Shown piece after piece: positions 17,731 to 25,922 of a stretch of DNA of 64,000 bases. The notes beneath the pieces were generated by a model. That model saw nothing but the letters and a program-made list of their open reading frames with translations. It did not search any database and was not told the origin of the DNA. The stretch is from Mycobacterium lacus (GTDB lineage Bacteria; Actinomycetota; Actinomycetes; Mycobacteriales; Mycobacteriaceae): contig NZ_AP022581.1 in NCBI RefSeq assembly GCF_010731535.1, positions 3,233,952 to 3,297,951 of the forward strand, written 5' to 3'. The translations under genes were made by a program, and so were the position numbers. Numbering within the stretch: position 1 is the stretch's first letter; every line of letters starts with the position of its first letter.

Positions 17731-19377
17731 TCAGGCCGCGATACCGAGTTCCTGGTTGATCTGCGGGAGGTAGTGCAAACCGTCCAAGGTGAGCAGAATC
17801 CAGTCGTGAATTTGCCCGTTGGCCAGTACGAAGCTGATCGGCGCGCCTAGCGCTGCGGCATTTTGCTGCAGGATAAACACGTCGGGAGCGAGGATGTCCA
17901 GGTTGCCCGAATACACATACGTCGGCGGGAGTCCGTTCAGTGACCCGTACAGCGGACTCACCCGGGGGTCATTCACAGCAAGATTGCCTGCCCACGCCCT
18001 GCCGATCTGTTGCGCAGGCCCAAGCGGGAGCAGGGGGTCTTGGACGAACGCAATATTCGGATTGGTCATCCCGACGTCCAGCCACGGGGACAGCAGAACC
18101 ATTGACGCCGGCACGGGGTCACCCTGGCCCACCATGTATTGGACGGCCGCCAGTGCGAGGTTGCCGCCCGCGGAGTCGCCGATCACGCTGACGTTGGAGG
18201 CCCCGTGTTGAGTGATTTGCGTGGAGATAAGACCCGCCATTTGGGGTACCACAATGCCGGCGGTGCCTCCTTCCTGCACCAACGGGTAAATCGGCACTTG
18301 AACGGTTGCGCCGGTCTGGTAGGCCATCACCGAGTAATTGATCCAGTGCAGGAATGAGGGTGGAAGGACAAACCCGCCACCGTGAATGGCAACGACGTAT
18401 TCGCCGGTTGGATGAGCCGGCGTGATTTGCACGACGCTCATCCCGTTGGATGTGGTGTACTGGACCGTTTCTCCCAGCAGCAAATTCAACAACGGTGGCG
18501 GAGAGTTGCCGATAAACCACGATAGTGGTGGGACGTCGCTGGCAATCAGCGTCAATAGCGGGTTACCCGGCACCGCAAGTTGAGTTTCGAGTCCGGACAA
18601 GCTCAGGAGGGGTTTCACCGGCCACAGCGCAGCTTCTTCAAATCTGGTCGCCAATGACGGTGTGCCGGTGAAGGTCCCTGTTTGCGTTGCCGCGAAGGGC
18701 GGATTAGCGGGCGATCCGAAGATTCCGGTGAGGAGCGTGTTGGACGCCTGAGTGAATCCGGTGGCCAGCGCCGTGGTGGTCTGCTGAATTTCCTGCTGAA
18801 TGAGGGCGAAACCGTTGTCGAGAGCGCTGGCGAGTTCGCCGGGCAGTCCAGGCAGAATTTCCAGCGGTTGCGCCCACGAGGCCAGCCGCGCGACCGTCGC
18901 CGACGCGCTGGCGTGATAGCCACTCATGACGGCGACATCCTGAGCCCACATCTGCTCATACGCAGCCTCGGCGGCCGCGATCGCCGGGGCGTTTTGGCCG
19001 AACAGGTTGGAGATCGCCAGCGACACCAGCTGGCCGCGATTGGCGGCGATCAGTCCGGGGTCCACGATCGTCGCCAGCGCCGCCTCATAGGCGATCGCGG
19101 CCGCCCGCGCTTGGGCCGCTGACTGCTCGGCTTGAGCGGCCGCCCCTCCCAGCCAGTGCACATACCGGGCGGCAACGGTCGTCATGGACACCGACGCCGG
19201 GCCTTGCCAGGCCAGGCCCGCCAGATCCGAGGTTATCGAGCCAAACGCCTTCGCCGCCGAGCTCAACTCACTGCCGATCCCGTCCCAGGCCGCCGCCGCC
19301 TGAAGCAGCGGCCCGGAACCCGGTCCGTCACGCAGCAGCAGCGAATTGACCTCGGGTGGCCACACCGAAAAGCTCAT
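17731..19377 (-). CDS. PPE-domain lipase (LipY-like, PPE type)
   Basis: The 548-residue protein fuses a PPE domain to a hormone-sensitive-lipase-type alpha/beta hydrolase. The PPE part (residues 1-180) starts [12 protein letters not shown] with the PPE motif at 7-9 and a WQGPAS turn near 57. The lipase part (about 240-548) has the oxyanion HGGGF at 332-336, the nucleophile elbow GDSAGG with Ser402, a likely Asp494 in GNLDILAPD and His524 in QIHDW. Such proteins go to the cell surface through ESX-5 and hydrolyse triacylglycerol; M. marinum LipY is of this PPE type. The hydrolase half is nearly the same as that of the PE-type LipY at 24423-25685. There is no PE partner gene next to it. Confidence 0.92.
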   Translation of the reverse strand: MSFSVWPPEVNSLLLRDGPGSGPLLQAAAAWDGIGSELSSAAKAFGSITSDLAGLAWQGPASVSMTTVAARYVHWLGGAAAQAEQSAAQARAAAIAYEAALATIVDPGLIAANRGQLVSLAISNLFGQNAPAIAAAEAAYEQMWAQDVAVMSGYHASASATVARLASWAQPLEILPGLPGELASALDNGFALIQQEIQQTTTALATGFTQASNTLLTGIFGSPANPPFAATQTGTFTGTPSLATRFEEAALWPVKPLLSLSGLETQLAVPGNPLLTLIASDVPPLSWFIGNSPPPLLNLLLGETVQYTTSNGMSVVQITPAHPTGEYVVAIHGGGFVLPPSFLHWINYSVMAYQTGATVQVPIYPLVQEGGTAGIVVPQMAGLISTQITQHGASNVSVIGDSAGGNLALAAVQYMVGQGDPVPASMVLLSPWLDVGMTNPNIAFVQDPLLPLGPAQQIGRAWAGNLAVNDPRVSPLYGSLNGLPPTYVYSGNLDILAPDVFILQQNAAALGAPISFVLANGQIHDWILLTLDGLHYLPQINQELGIAA

Positions 19378-19625
19378 TGCCGGTCCCCTCGATCAGCCCT
19401 TCAGCAGCCCATTGCAGCAACGTACATCCTCCACGTCCGAGAGGAAGAGGTTTCCTGCGCAATCGCTCTGTCGCTCGTCGAAGTCAACGGGCGGGCGCGG
19501 AAGTATGCGCGCGGGGAAGCCGAAGAAGCCGGGTCCCACTGCCAGCCAAGCAGAAACGGCCGAATCTCTAGCGCAGAACTGGAATTGGCCAGGATCAGAG
19601 TCGGCATCGACTTCGGCAACCGCGG

Positions 19626-20327
19626 TCAGAGGGCCTTGGTGGTGCCGACGTAGGACAGCACCACGTCGGATTCATCGGTAATGCGAGTCAGGGTCGAATA
19701 GGAGCGGATGAACGACTGGCCGACGCATCCGTCGATCTTGACGTGGAAGTCGTGGATCATGATCCAAGGATTTGCACCATGGAACTCTTTCCTGACCACC
19801 GGCACGATGACGACGAACCCGGGCTTGAGCCCCACGCTGACCACGTTGTTGTACGACCCGGTGATCAGCGGTATGACAACCGGCGGCTGACCAGGTCCCA
19901 GCGGCAGCTCCGAGGCAATAGATGGAGCCACACCGCTGCCATTTGCCGTGACGACGCCGTTGGACGTGCTCATGTCGATCCCGCAGCCGATCTCGTAACC
20001 CGCTTCGAGGTAGCCTCGAGGGGATTCCGGCCCGGCTAGCGAAGCGCCGAATATTCCGCTGGAAAGGTATTCACGAGACGACGTCGCGGTGGTCAGCGGC
20101 GGCACGGCAACGTGTCTCTCGTCCTTCGCGCCGAGGGCCAGTATCCAGCCGTCGGGTGTGTTCACCCTGACCGGTGCTCCAGGGGGTACGGCCCCGTCGG
20201 CCGGTGGCACCGCACCGGGAGGGGGTTCGGCGTCCGGTTGCGCACCTGCCGAAGGCGCGGTCATCGATACGACCAGCCAGACGGCGAGAACCGCAGCACG
20301 ACGAACGACCGCGGAAATCGGCATCAC
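19626..20327 (-). CDS. MspA-family porin-like secreted protein
   Basis: The 233-residue protein has a signal peptide (residues 1-30, ending PSAGAQ), a Pro-rich linker and a domain with the MspA fingerprint: GYEIGCGIDMSTSNG, LKPGFVVIVPVVRKEF, and the C-terminal DFHVKIDGCVGQSFIRSY with two cysteines. MspA proteins form octameric outer-membrane channels for small hydrophilic solutes. The proline-rich N-terminal extension is longer than in MspA itself, so it could be a related secreted protein and not a true pore. The start is GTG 20327 or ATG 20324. The 248 bp between it and the PPE-lipase hold nothing I can identify. Confidence 0.82.
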   Translation of the reverse strand: MMPISAVVRRAAVLAVWLVVSMTAPSAGAQPDAEPPPGAVPPADGAVPPGAPVRVNTPDGWILALGAKDERHVAVPPLTTATSSREYLSSGIFGASLAGPESPRGYLEAGYEIGCGIDMSTSNGVVTANGSGVAPSIASELPLGPGQPPVVIPLITGSYNNVVSVGLKPGFVVIVPVVRKEFHGANPWIMIHDFHVKIDGCVGQSFIRSYSTLTRITDESDVVLSYVGTTKAL

Positions 20328-20540
20328 GGCCTAAACGCTATGCACGGGCCCAATTCGCTCACGGCTTTGCTGGTTCGCGAAATCGGAGTTGTTGCGCGTT
20401 TGTAGCCGGTTTGCGATGCAGACAAGGCAGTCTGGCCAGACCGACGCCGCTCGACTGCGGTGGACCGCTCACATGTTCGCTCGGCGGGTAAGCTTCAGAC
20501 TTAGCCGGGGGTTGGTGACAGGTAGCAGAGAGGGCGATCA

Positions 20541-20807
20541 ATGACCCTTCATAGGTTGGCGCGCGCAGCGTTTGCCGTCCTGGTAGGGGTGACGGCCCTC
20601 CTGGGCAGCAGCGGCGTCGCTCGCGCAGACCCCGACGATGACGCAATTCCCGCGATCATCGACGATTTGCTCATCCTTGTCCCGAACCTGACGCAGGACC
20701 CGCGCACGCTCAATCCCGGCATCAAAGGCGGCCCACAACGCGACTGGGGTGGTATCGGCATGTACTGCCAGAATCGAAATGTTAAGTGCAAGAAGAACGG
20801 ATTCTAA
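20541..20807 (+). CDS. Small secreted hypothetical protein
   Basis: The 88-residue product has a classical signal peptide (about residues 1-30) with an A-R-A cleavage site before DPDDDAIP, then a short mature part ending in a basic, two-cysteine tail (YCQNRNVKCKKNGF). The start is ATG 20541 with AGAGGG upstream. It is divergent from the MspA-like gene. I do not recognise the family; the mature peptide of about 58 residues with one possible disulfide would be exported. Confidence 0.6.
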   Translation: MTLHRLARAAFAVLVGVTALLGSSGVARADPDDDAIPAIIDDLLILVPNLTQDPRTLNPGIKGGPQRDWGGIGMYCQNRNVKCKKNGF

Positions 20808-20917
20808 AGCCGAGGCTGACACCTCCCTGAACCACGGATCGGCTGCGGCCCTGCCCACAGGGATCGCGACGCTAACCTCGAGGCAAGCCGGAGAGCTCAC
20901 CGAAGAGCCGCGTAGGG

Positions 20918-21673
20918 ATGGAAGCGAGCGGTGAGGACGCATCCCCATTGACGCCCTTCGAGCGGCGGGGTGCCTTGCTGACGGAATTGCTCGCAGCGGT
21001 TGTCATGCTGGTGCAGTGCGCCGCCGCCCCGCCACCTCATGCGGCCAGAGCATCAACGTCTGTCGCCCCGTCACCGTCAGGCCCCGCGTCGTCGTCCAGC
21101 GCCCCGCCTGCGCCTGCCGGTGGGACCGTGGCGCCGGTCACCGCCGCCGAACTCGGCGCGACCTGGCGGCCCGGTTGTCCCGTCGAACCCGGGCAGCTGC
21201 GTCGGGTCACCGTCGAGCACATCGGTTTTGACGGCCAGACCCACCGCGGCCAGCTGATCGTGCACGAAGACCTGGTGCGGGAAGTCATCGAGATCTTCGA
21301 GCAGCTTTACCGATTGGGCTATCCCGTCGACAAAATCCGCACGGTCGATAACTACCCGGCCGCCGACGATGAGCTATCGATGGAGGACGACAACACTTCG
21401 GCGTTCAACTGCCGAACCATCCCGGGAAGCGACCAATGGTCTCCTCACGCTTACGGTCGGGCTATCGACCTCAATCCGCTCCTCAACCCGTGCATCTACG
21501 CCAGCGGCGCATTCGAACCGCGGAACGCGGCGGCCTACCTGGACCGCAGCCGCGCCGACCCCGGACTCTTGCACAACGGCGACCCAGCCGAGCACGTCTT
21601 CACAGATCGTGGCTGGCAATGGGGTGGCTACTGGCCAACTCCCACCGACTACCAGCACTTCGAGCGGCCCTAA
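20918..21673 (+). CDS. Exported M15-family peptidase-like protein
   Basis: The 251-residue protein has an N-terminal hydrophobic anchor (LLTELLAAVVMLVQCAAA), a Ser/Pro/Ala linker and a C-terminal domain with the M15 metallopeptidase pattern: SDQWSPHAYGRAIDLNP supplies the His and Asp zinc ligands and YQHFER the last His. M15 enzymes cleave D-Ala or L-Ala bonds in peptidoglycan. The domain starts near residue 75 and lacks a separate cell-wall-binding module. The start is ATG 20918 (GTAGGG upstream). Its stop overlaps by four bases the end of the convergent serine hydrolase gene. Confidence 0.84.
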   Translation: MEASGEDASPLTPFERRGALLTELLAAVVMLVQCAAAPPPHAARASTSVAPSPSGPASSSSAPPAPAGGTVAPVTAAELGATWRPGCPVEPGQLRRVTVEHIGFDGQTHRGQLIVHEDLVREVIEIFEQLYRLGYPVDKIRTVDNYPAADDELSMEDDNTSAFNCRTIPGSDQWSPHAYGRAIDLNPLLNPCIYASGAFEPRNAAAYLDRSRADPGLLHNGDPAEHVFTDRGWQWGGYWPTPTDYQHFERP

Positions 21674-23166
21674 AGGCCCAGGGCCTGGGCCGTCGCCGTA
21701 GCAACCTCACCTCGCAGATTCGACATCGGTGGACTGCCTCGCGTATGGATCGAGTTCGCGAGCAGAACGACGTAGGTATCTGAGCCTGGGTCCATCCAAA
21801 CTGAGGTTCCGGTGAAGCCGGTGTGGCCAAAGCTACCGATGGGGAAGACCATGCCCCGCGCCGTGGACTGGGCGGTATCGATATCCCAGCCAAGGCCACG
21901 CAGGTTTTGCCCCGCGATCGCCGGATAGCGCGGAGCGAGCAGCGGATCTGTTCTATTTGGTCTGTTTGCGACGGCTGCTCGGGCGGCGGCGTTCGCTGCT
22001 TCGAGTTGCTGAGCTGTATGCCCCGGCTGCTGCGGAGTCGTCATCAATTCCAAAGTTGGTTGCGTCAAAGGAAACTCGCTCGGGCGGCCGGCGAGCCGGT
22101 CAAGCAGGGCCTGCGCAAAGACGCTGACATCATGGGCGGTCGAGAACACGCCGGCATGCCCGGCGACTCCACCCATGCGCCGCGCCGTCGTGTCATGGAC
22201 GGTGCCCCGAAGCAGGTAGTCAATATCGGGATTCTTGCTCGGATCGGCTCGGCTCTCCTCGTCACGTGCCGTCGGTGCGATGCGCGACAGGAGACCGGTG
22301 TTCCACGTACCCGCAGGACAAGCGACCGGCGTGCGCCCTGCGGGCGCGGGAGCCCACCCAATCGCGGCGCCTCTCATCGCGTGCGGACCACATGCTTTGG
22401 CCGGAGGGAGATATCGGGTGTCGTCCATGCCGAGTGGCGCAAACACGTGTTCCTGAACGTAAACGTCTTCCGCCTCGCCGGTGAGCTGCTCGATCAGCGC
22501 GCCAAGCAGAATGAAGTTGACATCGGAGTAGCGGAAAACCTCACCCGGGCGCAACTGCATTGCCGTAGTAAGCGCACGATGAATGCCTTCTGCTTTGTCG
22601 GCTCCCGCTAATCCCCACGGGTCTGCGAGATTGACATCTCCCGGCTCGCCGGACGTGTGGGTCAGCAACATGCGAACCGTCACCTTTGCACGCCGTGGAT
22701 CGTTCGCCGTGTTGAAGTCCGGCAAATAGTTCTGCACGGGATCGTCGAACGCGACCTTGCCTTGTTCGTAGAGCTGCATGACGACGGTCGCCGTTGCGAG
22801 GCTCTTCGTCAACGACGCCAAGTCGAAGATGGTGTCCTCGGTCATCGGCTCAGCAGGGGCGGGTGATCCGTCTAGCCCCGGCTCGCCGGCAAGCTTGCGC
22901 AAGCCATAGGCCTGATGGAAGACGACGTTGCCACCGTGCCCGATCACAACCACGGCGCCGGGCAGCCTGTCCGCCGCAATCGCATCGTTGATCAGCTTGG
23001 AGACCGTTGCGAAGCCAGGTGCGGGGGCCGCATCGGGCGGCTTGGAGACCGTTGCGTGCCCGCTGCCGGTTGCCGCTGTGGGCGCCGTATCGCCACGCGA
23101 GCAAGCCGCAACGAATGCAAGCAAGGCCGTTCCGACGGCGATGGCTTTTCGTAAGGCCGTGAGCAT
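21670..23166 (-). CDS. Beta-lactamase-like serine hydrolase, probable lipoprotein
   Basis: The 498-residue class C beta-lactamase-fold protein has the catalytic SxxK as S-L-T-K in DLASLTKSLAT, the Y-x-N-like YSDVN, and the C-terminal glycine-rich GHTGFTGTS. The N-terminus MLTALRKAIAVGTALLAF is a signal sequence ending in a lipobox (VAAC), so it is probably lipid-anchored outside the membrane. Relatives include carboxylesterases and DD-peptidases; antibiotic hydrolysis is not implied. ATG 23166 gives the best signal peptide; a GTG 45 bases upstream is possible. A tandem GFATVSK/GHATVSK duplication lies in the linker. Confidence 0.87.
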   Translation of the reverse strand: MLTALRKAIAVGTALLAFVAACSRGDTAPTAATGSGHATVSKPPDAAPAPGFATVSKLINDAIAADRLPGAVVVIGHGGNVVFHQAYGLRKLAGEPGLDGSPAPAEPMTEDTIFDLASLTKSLATATVVMQLYEQGKVAFDDPVQNYLPDFNTANDPRRAKVTVRMLLTHTSGEPGDVNLADPWGLAGADKAEGIHRALTTAMQLRPGEVFRYSDVNFILLGALIEQLTGEAEDVYVQEHVFAPLGMDDTRYLPPAKACGPHAMRGAAIGWAPAPAGRTPVACPAGTWNTGLLSRIAPTARDEESRADPSKNPDIDYLLRGTVHDTTARRMGGVAGHAGVFSTAHDVSVFAQALLDRLAGRPSEFPLTQPTLELMTTPQQPGHTAQQLEAANAAARAAVANRPNRTDPLLAPRYPAIAGQNLRGLGWDIDTAQSTARGMVFPIGSFGHTGFTGTSVWMDPGSDTYVVLLANSIHTRGSPPMSNLRGEVATATAQALGL

Positions 23167-23389
23167 CGGCTTACGGAGGGCGATGCCGCTCAGCGAGCCG
23201 TCGACGTTCACGTGATTCCCCGCCGCCGCGTTCTCGGAATTCCGCAGGTGGGTCCTACCGCCATGATGCTTGATCCGGCCCAGCGGCTTGTCAAGGGCGC
23301 AGGACGATTAGGGGCCAAGCGCCGATGGCGCCATGACCCGCCGTCGGCGATTGGCGCTCATCGCTCGGGAACGCTAATTTCCTGGGGTG

Positions 23390-24391
23390 ATGTTCTCAGC
23401 TGCTGGTGCAGTCGCGCGGTGGATCGCCCCCTCCCTAACGGTTGCGGCCGTGGCCGCCATCGGTTTTGTTGCCGACCCGGTGCAGGTCGGTGCCGCCCCG
23501 GCGGTGCGCTTGGCCGGTGATGCCAACCCGTTGGCCGGCATGCCCTTCTACGTCAATCCGAATTCAGCGGCCATGCGCGCCGCCCAGCATGCCGATCCGC
23601 CGAGTCCCGAGTTGACCGCGATCGCCAACACGCCGCAGGCGTACTGGATCGTCCCGGGCCCTTCGGCAGCCACGGTCGCGAAATACACCGCCGACGCCGC
23701 CGCCGGCGGCGCCATCCCGGTTCTGACGATTTATGGCATCCCGCACCGCGACTGCGGCAGCTTTGCTGCGGGTGGCTTCGCGACCGCCGCCGAGTACCGT
23801 GCGTGGATCGACGGCATCGCAAACGACGTGGGTGCTTCGCGGGCGGCGATCATCCTCGAGCCCGATGCACTCGCCATGGCCGACTGCCTGTCGGCCGACC
23901 AGCGCCAAGAACGCTACGACTTGATTCGCTACGCCGTCGACATACTGACGCGCAATCCCGCCACGGCCGTGTACGTCGACGGTGGTCACTTGCGCTGGCA
24001 TAGCGCCGAGGACATGGCCGCCAGGCTCAATCAGGTCGGTGTCGCCCGCGCGCGGGGTTTCAGCCTCAACATCGCGAACTTCTTCACCACCGAGGACGAA
24101 ATCGGTTATGGCGAGGCGATTTCGGCGCTCACGAATGGTTCGCACTATGTGATCGACACGTCGCGCAACGGCGTCGGACCGGCGCCCGACTCCGAGCTCA
24201 ACTGGTGCAACCCCAGCGGCCGAGCGCTGGGCACTCCGCCTACCGCCGCCACCGCGGGTGCGCACGCCGACGCCTACTTGTGGATCAAACGTCCCGGTGA
24301 ATCCGACGGAACATGCGCCAAAGGTGATCCGCCGGCGGGCACCTTCGTCAGTCAGTACGCCATCGATCTGGCCCGCAGGGCGGGCCAGTAG
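23390..24391 (+). CDS. Secreted GH6 family cellulase
   Basis: The 333-residue protein has a signal sequence (about residues 1-36) and a complete GH6 catalytic domain: the N-terminal FYVNPNSAA, IYGIPHRDCGSFAAGG with Asp121, ILEPDALAMADC with the catalytic-acid Asp159, YVDGGHLRWHSAEDMA, DTSRNGVGP and WIKRPGESDGTC. GH6 enzymes cut beta-1,4-glucan. It resembles M. tuberculosis CelA1 (Rv0062), but lies elsewhere in gene order. It has no cellulose-binding module of its own; two CBM2 modules occur in the PE protein at 58658-61357. GTG 23387 is an alternative start. Confidence 0.92.
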   Translation: MFSAAGAVARWIAPSLTVAAVAAIGFVADPVQVGAAPAVRLAGDANPLAGMPFYVNPNSAAMRAAQHADPPSPELTAIANTPQAYWIVPGPSAATVAKYTADAAAGGAIPVLTIYGIPHRDCGSFAAGGFATAAEYRAWIDGIANDVGASRAAIILEPDALAMADCLSADQRQERYDLIRYAVDILTRNPATAVYVDGGHLRWHSAEDMAARLNQVGVARARGFSLNIANFFTTEDEIGYGEAISALTNGSHYVIDTSRNGVGPAPDSELNWCNPSGRALGTPPTAATAGAHADAYLWIKRPGESDGTCAKGDPPAGTFVSQYAIDLARRAGQ

Positions 24392-24422
24392 CAGGGCCGC
24401 GCGCCAAATCCCGTCGGGGGCG

Positions 24423-25685
24423 TCAGGCCGCGATACCGAGTTGCTGGTTGATCTGCGGCCAGTAGAGCAAACCGCCCGGGGTGAGCAGAACCCAGTCGTG
24501 TATCTGGAAGTTGGCCAGTACGAAGCTGATCGGGGCCCCTTGGGCTATGGCCGCTTGCTGGAGGTCAAACGCCTGCACCACGAGTGGATCCCAGGAGCCC
24601 GAGTAGACATACGTTGGCGGAAGTCCGGCAAGTGACCCATGCAGCGGACTCACCAGATAGTTGTTTACAGCAAGATTTCCTGCCCACACCTTGCCGATCC
24701 CCCCAGTCCCTACGTCTAGCCACGGAGACAGCAACACCATGGACGCCGGTACGGGGTCGCCCTGACTCACCATGAGCTGGACGGCCGCCAGTGCGAGGTT
24801 GCCGCCCGCGGAGTCGCCGACCACGCTGACGTTGGACGTCCCGTGTTGAGCGATTTGCGAGGAGATAAGGCCGGCCATTGCGGGTACTACCATGTCGGCG
24901 GTACCTCCTTGCTGCAGCAACGGGTAAATCGGTACTTCGAAAGTCGCGCCGGTCTGGTAGGCCGTCACCGAGTAATTGATCCAGTGGAAGATCGAGGGCG
25001 GAAAGATAAACGCGCCACCATGAATCGCGACCACGTATTCGCCGGTGGGATGGGCCGGCGTGATCTGCACGACGCTCATCCCGTTGTATGTCGTGTACTG
25101 GATCGTCTCCCCTAGCAGCAAATTCAAGAAAGGTGGCGGGGAGTTGCCGATAATCCACGATAGGGGCGGGATGTCGCTGGCAAGCAACTGCAACAGCGGA
25201 TTATTCGGCAATGCGAGTTGAGTTTCGAGTCCGAACAAATCCAGGAGGGGTTTCACCGGCCACAGCGCAGCCGTCTCAAGTCTGATTTCGGTGACCATCG
25301 TGTTAGCCACCCGGGTGAATCCATTGGCCAGCGTCGTGGGGACCTGCTGAATTTCCTGCTGAACACCTAGCAACGCCTGCTCAAAGGCCGCCAACGGCGA
25401 AGCGTTGGCCACCTCGGCGGTGGCATAGGCCCCGCCCGCGCGGGTCAATGCCTGCACAAACTGCTCATGAAAGGCCGCCGCCTGTGCGCTAAGAGCCTGA
25501 TAGCCCTGGCCGTGACCGCAAAACAAGGCCGCGATCGCCGCCGACACCTCGTCCTCGGCGGCGGCTGAGATCGCCGTGGTGGCACCCGCCACGCCCCGGT
25601 TTGCCGCCGCGACCGCCGAACCAATCGACGCCACGTCCGAGGCCGCGGCAGACATCAATTCGGGCGACGCAACAACGTACGACAC
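24423..25685 (-). CDS. lipY: PE-domain triacylglycerol lipase LipY
   Basis: The 420-residue protein joins a PE domain (residues 1-98, MSYVVASPE with the type VII signal Y87-A-T-A-E91) to the same lipase domain as the PPE-lipase upstream. It has HGGAF at 222-226, GDSAGG with Ser292, Asp366 in SGSWDPLVV and His396 in QIHDW. LipY is exported by ESX-5 and degrades stored and host triacylglycerol. Gene order matches M. tuberculosis lipY (Rv3097c). Compared with the PPE version it lacks about 20 residues after SPWLDVG and has a much shorter linker. The start is GTG. It is convergent with the GH6 gene. Confidence 0.93.
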   Translation of the reverse strand: MSYVVASPELMSAAASDVASIGSAVAAANRGVAGATTAISAAAEDEVSAAIAALFCGHGQGYQALSAQAAAFHEQFVQALTRAGGAYATAEVANASPLAAFEQALLGVQQEIQQVPTTLANGFTRVANTMVTEIRLETAALWPVKPLLDLFGLETQLALPNNPLLQLLASDIPPLSWIIGNSPPPFLNLLLGETIQYTTYNGMSVVQITPAHPTGEYVVAIHGGAFIFPPSIFHWINYSVTAYQTGATFEVPIYPLLQQGGTADMVVPAMAGLISSQIAQHGTSNVSVVGDSAGGNLALAAVQLMVSQGDPVPASMVLLSPWLDVGTGGIGKVWAGNLAVNNYLVSPLHGSLAGLPPTYVYSGSWDPLVVQAFDLQQAAIAQGAPISFVLANFQIHDWVLLTPGGLLYWPQINQQLGIAA

Positions 25686-25922
25686 CGGGTCGCTCCCGCC
25701 ATCTCAGGGCAACTCCGAAGTTGCCCAACCGATATTGATCGCCGGGTAGCCGGAGCTTATGCCCACGCCGAGGAGTCGCGTGGCAGTTTGCGAGGATTCC
25801 ACAGTGACAACCTGCCGCCCTGCCTGGCATTAGCTGGTCTGAGCTGCCGGTTCGTTGCGTCTCGGTCCGGTGTGGTCCGCGGAATTCGCTGCCAGGCCGT
25901 GCCGGTTTGTAGGCTTTCGGAC

